Shown here: positions 38,136 through 46,164 of the stretch, one piece after another
Layout: every line of letters starts with the position of its first letter
How positions within the stretch are numbered: the first letter of the stretch is position 1
Source of the DNA: Prolixibacteraceae bacterium
GTDB lineage: Bacteria > Bacteroidota > Bacteroidia > Bacteroidales > Prolixibacteraceae
Assembly: GCA_019856515.1 (NCBI GenBank)
Contig: CP082230.1
Coordinates: forward strand, 2,604,001 to 2,668,000
Direction: 5' to 3'
DNA: 64,000 bases
Position numbers and translations under genes: made by a program
The notes under the pieces: generated by a model
What the model saw: the letters and a program-made list of their open reading frames with translations, nothing else
Told to the model about the DNA's origin: nothing
The model's database searches: none

Positions 38136-38969
38136 CTAATACTCCCAAACATCCTGCTCCCAATTAAATATCTCATTTTCGATTCGCTTAGCCTCTTTTA
38201 ATGCATACTCTCCTTTTGCATACTGAATAATAAATCTATTATCATACTGATTGGCCTCTCCAATAATATAGGCATCAAACCTTCGATTAATGAACACATC
38301 ATCAAAGCTCATACTTCTAGCTTCATTATAGGGATTAAAAACCATTCTTTGGCATAGAAGATTTCGCGTCTCAGGGTATTCAACCCAAAAAGTCAACTTC
38401 TTTAATAAATTCTGATTTGGATAGAGAGGATCTTTTGGATAGATCAAAATAGGACACAAAGCCTCGATACGAACTTCCATTATCGAACTCTGTTTATTAA
38501 AAAACCAAACCTCCTTTACCATGATCTGTTTTACCAAAGTAAAGTCTAGATTATCTTGATAATTATAATCATCTGGAATACTATCTGGACTCATCGTATT
38601 CGCAAAACCAGGCTGCATACTACTCACCAACTCACCCCACGTCATAGGCTCACTAAAGTCACCTGGAGACTCCCCTGGCTTAAATCCAAGATATTCACCA
38701 TTCTGAATCCCCTCAATAAGACACGAGACTAAATTTTTTCTTGTATCGATAGGCTGGGTTGGAAAATATAGATTCTGATTCATTCTTTCTCTTAAATCTA
38801 TAATTCGCCATAAAGTCTTTTTCCAAATCACATCTGCCTCTCTCACAGTTGGTAATTTCGATGGCTTTCTCTGCTCTACAGTCACCATCCGTAATCCAGA
38901 CTGTGCGTAGATCGAGAAGGCTCCAAACATGGTAAAAAGAAATACAAATAAAGTGATACATCGTTTCAT
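38136..38969 (-). CDS. gldN: Gliding motility / type IX secretion protein GldN (PorN)
   Basis: Periplasmic T9SS component that binds the GldK (PorK) ring and the GldM shaft. From ATG 38969 it has 277 residues with a signal peptide ending IYAQS. Family traits: DVIWKKTLWRIIDLRERMNQNLYFP, RKNLVSCLIEGIQNGE, MVKEVWFFNKQSSIMEVRIEALCPI and EIFNWEQDVWEY at the end. The ORF extends to 39029, but the extra 20 residues precede the signal. Unusually, no gldK, gldL or gldM is adjacent, so it is either an orphan or a second, GldO-like copy. Confidence 0.9.
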   Translation of the reverse strand: MKRCITLFVFLFTMFGAFSIYAQSGLRMVTVEQRKPSKLPTVREADVIWKKTLWRIIDLRERMNQNLYFPTQPIDTRKNLVSCLIEGIQNGEYLGFKPGESPGDFSEPMTWGELVSSMQPGFANTMSPDSIPDDYNYQDNLDFTLVKQIMVKEVWFFNKQSSIMEVRIEALCPILIYPKDPLYPNQNLLKKLTFWVEYPETRNLLCQRMVFNPYNEARSMSFDDVFINRRFDAYIIGEANQYDNRFIIQYAKGEYALKEAKRIENEIFNWEQDVWEY

Positions 38970-39519
38970 TCTATGGATCTTTTTTAATAGGAACGTTTCT
39001 TTAACGATAGTAAAACGCAGCAAAACCACATTTTATTATACAACTCATTTTCAGTCAATAACAAGAACGCCCTGTGTGTTCACATGTAAATTTACGTTTC
39101 ATAAGGATATCTCTTAAGATAGCAATAATTTCTCATAGAACTACTATTTCTATGCAGATATACACATATCACGACAAGAGAAACCTCCATCATGGCGAAA
39201 CAACCCCCTTAGAGAAACAAAAACAGAAAAATAAGCCAATTGTACCATACACTCCATTTTAGCCCTCCACAGGACTAAAAACAAGGAAATACAGAGTTCG
39301 TATTCAATTTATTATATCAACTATATTTTAAAACGAACAATAGAAACTTACGAAGAGATCTTGTGTAAACAAGGCAAAAAATAGTAGTGTCGTTTTTACC
39401 TACGATGAAATGCATTCACAACACATAAACAACATCTAACATGAAGATATCGTCTATCTAAATATATAATTGACATTTCACTCCCCAACAAAGAGCATAC
39501 CAATTTAGTTAAAACGAGA
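38970..39519. other. 550-bp gap, no gene seen
   Basis: AT-rich. No ORF with recognisable content and no RNA fold that I can name. Confidence 0.4.
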
Positions 39520-39557
39520 AAGGAGACCATTCTCAAAACTGAGAACGATCTCCTTAA
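39520..39557 (-). terminator. Terminator after nagB fusion gene
   Basis: Long stem AAGGAGAcCaTTCTC / GAGAAcGaTCTCCTT with loop AAAACT, 36 bp past the stop. The T-tract is modest. Confidence 0.65.
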
Positions 39558-39592
39558 ATCACAAAAACGAAATATGTTTACTTAACCTAAAA

Positions 39593-41512
39593 TTACTTTC
39601 TAAAATCATATTTAGCGAATACTTCCATCGCCTCATACTCTGCCAAACCTAGTTGGTCATACAACTTAGCTGTAGCATTATTACGATCACGTGCTCTTTC
39701 CCAGAATTCACGCTTATCTTCACCTGGGAATAGTACGTTATCTTTCTGAGATCCGTGACAGTAGATCGCTTTGATCTTACCATCCATTTCACAAGGACTC
39801 AAAGGAACTGCCATATCTACATCAGCAATATTCCACTCTGCCCATGCTCCACGATATCCCCAAAGAACACAATCTTCTAACCACGCTTCTCCTTCAAGTT
39901 GCTTCAATGCACCAATTAAAGCATCAAAACAAACCCCATGAGTTCCGTGTGGATCAGCCAAGTCAGCGGCAGCATAAATCTGATGAGGCTTCACCTCTTG
40001 TAGGTAATTTACAATCACATCAATATCAGCTTGCGACAATGGCTTCTTTTTCACAGTACCTGTCTTATAGAAAGGCATGTCTAAGAAAGTCACCTTATTC
40101 TCTGGAACACCTACAAACTCATCTGCGTTTAGTGCTTCCAAGCGACGAATCAATCCTTTAATCTCTAATGCTTCTGGTGAATCAAGATCTTCTGGCTTAC
40201 GATTCTTGATGATCTCAACAATCTTAGCTAACTTATCTTCTGCGATAGATTCTCCACCACCAAAAGCACCATTAAACATCTTAATAAACTTAGCATAACG
40301 AAGTACATCCTCATCCGATACCGCGATATTACCTGATACATGGTATGCAACATTTACATCGTGACCTTGAGAAGCCAAACGGATAAATGTTCCTCCCATA
40401 GAAATCACATCATCATCAGGGTGAGGAGAGAAAACAACCACTCTCTTACGTGCTGGTTCAGATGGTGCTGGGCGATGAGAATCATCAGCATTAGGCTTTC
40501 CACCTGGCCATCCTGTAATCGTATGCTGTAGGTCGTTAAAGACCTTAATATTTATGTTATATGAATTACTACATGCCTCTAATAGGTCACGCATTCCATA
40601 TTTTATGTAATCTTCATCTGTAAGTTTCAACACAGGCTTTTTCACTTGTAGTGCCAACCATGTTACTGCCTTACGAATCATTCTGTCTGTCCACTCGATA
40701 TCTCCAAATAACCATGGAATCTCTGTAGTAGCCAAATCTGTTGCTGCCTCATTATCCAAAACATATTGAACATTTGAGTGATACTGTAGATAAGTTGCTG
40801 GAATTAAATCTGTCACCTCATCCTCAATTGATCTCTTTACAATCGCAGCTTTATTCTCACCCCAAGCCATCAATACAACACGCTTAGCATTTAGAATAGT
40901 ACTTACTCCCATTGTAACAGCCTCTTTAGGAACACCGGCTTCACCACCAAAATCTTTAGCAGCATCTTTGATCGTGATTGGGTCCAATTTAACTCTACGA
41001 GTCAATGAGTAAAGACCTGATCCTGGCTCATTGAATCCAATGTGACCAGTACGACCAATTCCTAGAATTTGTAGATCTAATCCTCCGAAAGAAGCAATTT
41101 TAGCTTCATATTCACGACAAAAATCTACCACTTCATCTTCTCCTAAACTTCCATCAGGAATGTGTACGTTCTCCGACTTAATATCGATATGATCGAAAAG
41201 ATTCTCATGCATAAAACGCACATAGCTATTCTTATCAGCTGGCGCCATCGGTAAGTACTCATCCAAATTGAATGTAACAACATTCTCAAAGCTAAGTCCC
41301 TCTTCCTTGTGCATACGAACTAATTCAGCATATACACCTAGAGGTGTAGATCCTGTTGCCAATCCCAAAACGAATGGCTTCTCTTGGGTAGCCTTCTTAC
41401 GAATTAAGTTTGCAATACGCTTAGCTACTGCTACCGATCCTAAACTTTTATTCTCAAATACAGAAGTTACAACATTCTGATATTTTTGCTTGAGTTGGTT
41501 AATTTCTCTCAT
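39593..41512 (-). CDS. nagB: Glucosamine-6-phosphate deaminase fused to PIG-L/LmbE deacetylase-like domain
   Basis: 639 residues, cytoplasmic. Residues 20-290 are NagB: LGLATGSTPLG (phosphate loop), FNLDEY (Asp84) and GIGRTGHIGFNEPGS (His157, Glu162). It converts GlcN-6-P to Fru-6-P and ammonia. Residues 355-639 are a PIG-L/LmbE-type domain with the zinc motif HPDDD at 364-368 and the later DPHGTHG. This two-domain form is about twice the usual NagB length and is known from other Bacteroidetes; the role of the second domain is unclear, though a GlcNAc-type deacetylase would fit. It is probably controlled by the LacI-family gene upstream through the two palindromes at 41574 and 41771. Confidence 0.92.
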   Translation of the reverse strand: MREINQLKQKYQNVVTSVFENKSLGSVAVAKRIANLIRKKATQEKPFVLGLATGSTPLGVYAELVRMHKEEGLSFENVVTFNLDEYLPMAPADKNSYVRFMHENLFDHIDIKSENVHIPDGSLGEDEVVDFCREYEAKIASFGGLDLQILGIGRTGHIGFNEPGSGLYSLTRRVKLDPITIKDAAKDFGGEAGVPKEAVTMGVSTILNAKRVVLMAWGENKAAIVKRSIEDEVTDLIPATYLQYHSNVQYVLDNEAATDLATTEIPWLFGDIEWTDRMIRKAVTWLALQVKKPVLKLTDEDYIKYGMRDLLEACSNSYNINIKVFNDLQHTITGWPGGKPNADDSHRPAPSEPARKRVVVFSPHPDDDVISMGGTFIRLASQGHDVNVAYHVSGNIAVSDEDVLRYAKFIKMFNGAFGGGESIAEDKLAKIVEIIKNRKPEDLDSPEALEIKGLIRRLEALNADEFVGVPENKVTFLDMPFYKTGTVKKKPLSQADIDVIVNYLQEVKPHQIYAAADLADPHGTHGVCFDALIGALKQLEGEAWLEDCVLWGYRGAWAEWNIADVDMAVPLSPCEMDGKIKAIYCHGSQKDNVLFPGEDKREFWERARDRNNATAKLYDQLGLAEYEAMEVFAKYDFRK

Positions 41513-41573
41513 ATCTAATTCTATTTTAGAAGATATATCTTTTTAATTATTTCTGCTCTACTCAAATGCACAA

Positions 41574-41587
41574 TGCAATAAATTGCA
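41574..41587. promoter_or_regulatory. Palindromic operator, site 1
   Basis: TGCAAT-AA-ATTGCA, with 6-bp arms. An identical arm pair occurs at 41771. It lies 62 bp upstream of the nagB start codon and just downstream of a -7 box, where bound repressor would block transcription. Confidence 0.65.
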
Positions 41588-41610
41588 CTAATTACATATT
41601 GATTACATTA

Positions 41611-41618
41611 CAAAAGTA
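41611..41618 (-). promoter_or_regulatory. -7 element of nagB promoter
   Basis: TACTTTTG on the minus strand fits TAnnTTTG. Start site is estimated near 41605, which places operator site 1 at about +18 to +31. Confidence 0.45.
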
Positions 41619-41770
41619 GGACAGATCAAAATAAAAAAAAATGGCTGAAGCATAAAAAAACACAAACACTTCGTTAAAACAGAAAAACAAAAGAGATAAA
41701 AACCTAATAACCAAGAGTATAATATTAAAATTAATCAAATGTTTTTTTCGACAACAAATACGTATATCAA

Positions 41771-41784
41771 TGCAATTTATTGCA
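41771..41784. promoter_or_regulatory. Palindromic operator, site 2
   Basis: TGCAAT-TT-ATTGCA, the same site as 41574 with shared flanks (CAA before, CT after). It is one base beyond the regulator gene's stop codon, 197 bp centre to centre from site 1. Confidence 0.65.
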
Positions 41785-41785
41785 C

Positions 41786-42775
41786 TTACAATGTTGACTT
41801 TCTCAAAATAAACGAAGATTCCACACACTTATCATCTATACTACAGTCACTTACATTTTTATGATCCAAAATTTCGAAACACTTTGTCATAATATCTATA
41901 ATATTAAAATTAAGGGAAGTTACCTTTGGAGAAATAAAATTAGGGAAATCACTATAAGAGAGCGATATGACCTTCACATCACGCGGTATCTTTCGTCCCA
42001 ACTCTCTTAATGAGGAGACAACCTGAAGCATATGATGGTGGGAAGCAGTGAAAAGCCCCGAAATGTCTCTACGAAAGTCTAATAGAGAAAAAACCCAACG
42101 ATGCAGATCCTCTAGATCACCCGAGTCATCATAGATACACTCAGGATTATAAGCAACACCATTACGGTGTAATACATCTATATATGCCCTCTCTATCTCT
42201 CGATGTAACATAGGTAGCTTTGGCGTACCAACCATTGCAATATTTGTACCGGCCATCAACACAAGATGCTGAAAGGCTTCATAAGCTGCCTTATAGATGT
42301 CAATATACAAAGTAGGAAGATCACTTTTTTGTCCTACAGGATTCACAACTACCACACGTATTCCTTTTGCTTCCAATTGCTTGAGATACACTACCGCCTC
42401 GGTAGTTGGAAAGAAAAAGATCACACTATGATACTGTTTCTCAACCAATAATTTACTCAACACCGTGATATAAGAGGGAGTAGAAATCGGAAAGAGTGCA
42501 ACGGCATAGCCCTTTTGCTCTGCTATGGAGATCATCTCTACAGCATCTTGAATCACATCGCCAGCCGAAACAGGATAAAGAACTGCAGTTGTCTTATATG
42601 GAAATGCAGATAAAGACTGTACTTCACTATCAAAATAGCCTAACTCATGGGCTTTATCTACAATTTTCTTCTTTGTTTTATCACTAATCTTAGGATGATT
42701 ATTTAATGCTCGCGACACGGTAGAAGATGCTATTCCTAACGCCTCGGCAATATCTTGCACTCGCACTTTTGCCAT
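41786..42775 (-). CDS. LacI-family transcriptional regulator
   Basis: From ATG 42775 (MAKVRVQDIAEALG) the protein has 329 residues. An N-terminal helix-turn-helix with hinge (VQDIAEALGIASSTVSRALNNHPKISDKTKKKI) is followed by a periplasmic-binding-protein-like effector domain. An alternative ATG four codons upstream is possible. It is oriented like the nagB fusion gene and sits directly upstream of it, so it most likely senses an amino-sugar phosphate and represses nagB. The effector is inferred from position only. Confidence 0.9.
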   Translation of the reverse strand: MAKVRVQDIAEALGIASSTVSRALNNHPKISDKTKKKIVDKAHELGYFDSEVQSLSAFPYKTTAVLYPVSAGDVIQDAVEMISIAEQKGYAVALFPISTPSYITVLSKLLVEKQYHSVIFFFPTTEAVVYLKQLEAKGIRVVVVNPVGQKSDLPTLYIDIYKAAYEAFQHLVLMAGTNIAMVGTPKLPMLHREIERAYIDVLHRNGVAYNPECIYDDSGDLEDLHRWVFSLLDFRRDISGLFTASHHHMLQVVSSLRELGRKIPRDVKVISLSYSDFPNFISPKVTSLNFNIIDIMTKCFEILDHKNVSDCSIDDKCVESSFILRKSTL

Positions 42776-42998
42776 ATACAATATCATAAAACTGACATTA
42801 CCGTCAGTGGTTAATAACTTATCTTCTTGCTACCTTCATAGCATTCTTATTCAATACAAATGAAACAATTTCAGTCAAAAAGTTTTACTTAAATATAGGA
42901 GAAAACATTGGAAATGTTCGAAAAAATGTATTTCTTACATCTACATTAAGTAGTAAATTATTTACCAATTTATTTGTTTTTAATACCACGTACTAAAA

Positions 42999-44357
42999 AT
43001 GAAAACAACTTTAATTACCAACGTTAAAATTGTAAACGAAGGTAAAATTCATAAGAAATGTTCGGTACTCATCAAAGGAGATACCATAGAGAAAATCTTC
43101 AGAAATGAAGTCCCACAGAACATAATCGATAAATGCGAGGTTCTAGATGGTGATAATCGCTATCTTATCCCTGGTGTTATTGACGATCAGGTACATTTGC
43201 GTGAACCTGGACTCACCCACAAAGAAGATATATACCACGGTTCTAGGGCTGCGGTTGCAGGTGGAGTTACCTCGTTCATGGAGATGCCAAACACCATTCC
43301 TCAAGCAACGGATCTCAAAACATTAGAAGAAAAATATGATATCGCTGCCAATAGCTCGCTAGCAAACTACTCTTTTTATCTTGGTGCTACCAATACGAAT
43401 ATCGAAGAGGTAGAGAAAGTAGATAAGAAGAATATCTGCGGTGTTAAGCTATTTATGGGATCTTCTACGGGAAACATGTTGGTAGATAACGAAGAAGCAT
43501 TAAATCTTCTTTTTGCTAAGTCTCCTGTTATCATCACATCTCACTGTGAAGATGAGCAGATTATTCGAGAAAATATTGCAAAAGCAAAGGAGCAATATGG
43601 CGAGAATGTACCGATTAGCGAACATCCAAAAATTCGTAGTGCCGAAGCTTGTTACCAATCAACGGTAAAAACCATTGAGCTTGCAAAAAAACATAATGCT
43701 CGCCTCCATGTGTTGCACCTTTCGACACAAAAAGAGATGTCTCTTTTCCAATCGGGAGACCTGAAAAACAAAAACATTACATCGGAAGTCTGCGTTCACC
43801 ACCTTTGGTTTGACGACAGCGACTATGAGAAGTATGGCACCAAAATAAAATGGAATCCAGCCATCAAAGCCGCGTCTGACAAAGCTGCATTATGGGAAGC
43901 ACTAAACAACGATAGAATCGATGTCGTAGCTACCGATCATGCTCCTCACACTGCTGAAGAGAAAGATAACAACTACTTTAAAGCACCGTCTGGAGGACCA
44001 CTTCTTCAACACTCACTGGTAGCCATGCTAGATATGGCGCGTAAAGGTAACACCACCATTGAGAAAGTCGTTGAGAAGATGTGTCACGCTCCTGCCGACC
44101 TTTTCGAAGTAGAGAAACGTGGTTATATCCGTAAAGGATACAAAGCCGATATCGTATTGGTGGATCAAGTGCCATGGGAAGCAACATCCGAAAACACGGT
44201 ATACAAGTGTGGATGGAGTCCGTTTGAAGGTACTCGCTTTGCATTTAAAGTGACCCATACCTTCGTAAATGGAGAGTTGGTCTACAAAGCAGATAAAGAA
44301 GGTATGCACTTCTACGAAGAGAACAGAGGACAACGTTTAACTTTCGATCGTGAATAG
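42999..44357 (+). CDS. pyrC: Dihydroorotase, Bacteroidetes type
   Basis: A 452-residue amidohydrolase that closes carbamoyl aspartate to dihydroorotate in pyrimidine synthesis. Metal-site motifs: VIDDQVHLREPG (His66, Arg68), the carboxylysine candidate in GVKLFMGSSTG, TSHCED, LHVLHLST and ATDHAPH (Asp). The first His of the usual HxH pair is Gln64 here. I recall this as common to Bacteroidetes homologues, but it should be checked. Allantoinase or hydantoinase are the close alternatives. The following lipoprotein gene overlaps its 3' end by 8 bp, so they form an operon. Confidence 0.88.
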   Translation: MKTTLITNVKIVNEGKIHKKCSVLIKGDTIEKIFRNEVPQNIIDKCEVLDGDNRYLIPGVIDDQVHLREPGLTHKEDIYHGSRAAVAGGVTSFMEMPNTIPQATDLKTLEEKYDIAANSSLANYSFYLGATNTNIEEVEKVDKKNICGVKLFMGSSTGNMLVDNEEALNLLFAKSPVIITSHCEDEQIIRENIAKAKEQYGENVPISEHPKIRSAEACYQSTVKTIELAKKHNARLHVLHLSTQKEMSLFQSGDLKNKNITSEVCVHHLWFDDSDYEKYGTKIKWNPAIKAASDKAALWEALNNDRIDVVATDHAPHTAEEKDNNYFKAPSGGPLLQHSLVAMLDMARKGNTTIEKVVEKMCHAPADLFEVEKRGYIRKGYKADIVLVDQVPWEATSENTVYKCGWSPFEGTRFAFKVTHTFVNGELVYKADKEGMHFYEENRGQRLTFDRE

Positions 44358-44820
44358 AATAATCATATTCTTTTGTATTACAATATCAATGTGGGGGTGC
44401 AATAGCACCCCTTCTGCTACCCAAGGACCAAACAAAAGAAAAAATAGCGATGTCGGTTCCGTTTATTACGATGTGATCATTCAAAGCAATAAACCCAAAG
44501 ACGATTGGGAACAAATTGCCATCGAAAAACTAGACCGTGACAAGCTTGTCCAACAACTCTTTAAACAAATCATCGACAACAAACTACGTATCGAAGATTT
44601 CTACGAAGAGACAAAGATACCTGTAGCCGAGTTCAAGAAGAAGATCTCCAATGGGGAGATCGATCCAAACAAAATCACAAAACTACAGTTTGAAGAGGTC
44701 TGGAACACCCAACAAGTCCCAATACAAAAAAGAATAAAATCAATCGTATTTGCCGAAAATGCATACGATCATCTTGGAAAGAAGATGGGATACAAACCGC
44801 TTTTTATCTGCTACTACTAA
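44350..44820 (+). CDS. Small lipoprotein, unknown function
   Basis: 156 residues with a short lipoprotein signal (SMWGC, Cys17). The rest is charged and helical (KDDWEQIAIEKLDRDKLVQQLFKQIIDNKLRIEDFYEETKIPVAEFKKKISNGE). It overlaps the end of pyrC by 8 bp, which implies translational coupling. Small lipoprotein genes after dihydroorotase are often DUF4296 in this phylum; the fit here is weak, so I leave it unassigned. Confidence 0.75.
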   Translation: MNRIIIFFCITISMWGCNSTPSATQGPNKRKNSDVGSVYYDVIIQSNKPKDDWEQIAIEKLDRDKLVQQLFKQIIDNKLRIEDFYEETKIPVAEFKKKISNGEIDPNKITKLQFEEVWNTQQVPIQKRIKSIVFAENAYDHLGKKMGYKPLFICYY

Positions 44821-44874
44821 CAGACACACAAAGCACATTTTCCATCTGAAAACGCAAAAAACAACTTGCAACCC

Positions 44875-44935
44875 AACTACTGCTAACATCTCTTAGACAT
44901 CAATTATTCGACGATCTATACTGTTAGCAGTAGTT
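44875..44935. repeat. 14-bp inverted repeat spanning 61 bp
   Basis: AACTACTGCTAACA (44875-44888) is repeated as its perfect complement TGTTAGCAGTAGTT (44922-44935) around a 33-nt loop. No T-tract follows. It may be a terminator variant or a small palindromic repeat element; it starts 54 bp past the lipoprotein stop. Confidence 0.6.
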
Positions 44936-45380
44936 CTAAAAACCAAGTAAAAAAAGTCGGCCCATTTCCCCTTCTTTTTATTTCTACAAAATTTTAAAAT
45001 ATCAATACTGAAAAGACGATCCTCTCACCCCTCACTCCCCTTAAAAAACACATATTCACAAAACTTCACTCCGCCTAAACAATTTATATCCCAAAAGCTT
45101 CACCTCACTCTAAAATATCTAATCGATAAAACTCATACCACTTAACCTACCACATCCTCACTTTAAATTCACCACAACCTCAGCAGCCCTTTTCACATCC
45201 TCAACCAATTTCCTGACATCAAAAAATCCCCAACTCCCTCAACCAGAACCTTCAAAAAGGCACTTACAGGGATTTAAAAACAGTATATTTAAAATCACTA
45301 CGAAAAATAACCCAGACAGAGTTTAAGTTACACTACCTCTTTCCCTCTACTACAAAGTGACATCCCCCCGAACTCCAAGC
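44936..45380. other. Non-coding stretch with extreme C-over-G skew
   Basis: In 45001-45240 I count 86 C and 9 G on the plus strand. No frame is open for a sensible length. It leads directly into the inverted-repeat element at 45381. The function is unknown. Confidence 0.65.
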
Positions 45381-45663
45381 TACCAACATCGCACCTAATC
45401 CGCCCCAAGTCCGTACCTAATATATCCCTTATCCGTCCTTAATCCGTCCTTAATCCGTCCTTAATCCGTCCTTAATCCGTCCTTTGTCCATGATTCGTCC
45501 ATCATTGATCCATGGTTCAGCCATCAAAAACCCCGAAATCGATGGACAAACCATGGACGAACCATGGCTAAAGCATGGACAAAGGACGGATTAAGGACGG
45601 ATTAGGGATATATTAGGTACGGACTAAGTACGATGTTGGTATAGTGTTGGTACGGTGTTGGTA
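45381..45663. repeat. Large imperfect inverted repeat element
   Basis: The left arm (about 45382-45525) and right arm (about 45541-45663) are imperfect reverse complements around a loop of about 15 nt. Shared perfect blocks include 20 nt at 45410-45429 (GTCCGTACCTAATATATCCC) and about 30 nt spanning TTAATCCGTCC repeats into TTTGTCCATG. The inner part is rich in CCATGG words. The left arm has five 11-bp units, the right arm only two. It would fold into a hairpin of over 100 bp as RNA or a cruciform as DNA. Confidence 0.85.
45429..45482. repeat. 11-bp tandem repeat, five units
   Basis: TTAATCCGTCC repeated head to tail; the first unit lacks one A. Two complementary units lie in the opposite arm near 45581-45604. 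Confidence 0.9.
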
Positions 45664-45793
45664 TAATCACAGTGGGTATTATTTAGCAAAATGAATATAC
45701 TCAAACCACTATGTTATGTGTTGATGATATCTGTTATTCACAAAGTTCATGGTTTGTTAACATCTAGTAAAAGAATCGCATCTATTAATATCG

Positions 45794-45809
45794 TAATATT
45801 GCAATATTA
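45794..45809. promoter_or_regulatory. ArsR operator
   Basis: Perfect 16-bp palindrome TAATATTGCAATATTA, ending 13 bp before the arsR start codon. Position and symmetry fit autoregulation by the ArsR dimer. Confidence 0.7.
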
Positions 45810-45822
45810 AATTATCACGATT

Positions 45823-46161
45823 ATGGGAATAACCAAAACGAATTTATTTAGTGATCGTCAAAATAGGATTGCCAATTATGCAAAGGCAATTGGACATCCT
45901 GCGAGGGTTGCTATTATCGAATATCTTCTATGTGAGGGGAAGTGTATCAACAAATCTCTTGTGGAAGAGCTTGGACTATCTCAGGCTACTATTAGTCAAC
46001 ATCTTAAAGAGTTGAAGCATATTGGTCTGATCCAAGGTGAAGTGGAGGGACATTCGGTTCACTACTGTCTGAACAAAGATAATTGGAAACTGTTTGAAGA
46101 GGAACTAGGAGACTTACTAAAGAATATATCAACACAAAAAATTACTTGTAAATCACAATAG
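45823..46161 (+). CDS. arsR: ArsR-family transcriptional repressor
   Basis: 112-residue winged-helix repressor that leaves DNA on binding arsenite or antimonite. The HTH is in LVEELGLSQATISQHLKELKHIGLI, followed by the wing (GEVEGHSVHYCL). Candidate metal-binding Cys residues are Cys37 and Cys41 (CEGKC) and Cys109 near the C-terminus, a different arrangement from the CVC motif of E. coli ArsR. First gene of an arsR-arsC-acr3 operon; the next gene starts 3 bp after its stop. Confidence 0.93.
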   Translation: MGITKTNLFSDRQNRIANYAKAIGHPARVAIIEYLLCEGKCINKSLVEELGLSQATISQHLKELKHIGLIQGEVEGHSVHYCLNKDNWKLFEEELGDLLKNISTQKITCKSQ

Positions 46162-46164
46162 ATT

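Noticed and set aside
45381..45663. CRISPR array
   Set aside because: The 11-bp units are contiguous with no spacers, the arms are inverted rather than direct, and no cas genes are near.
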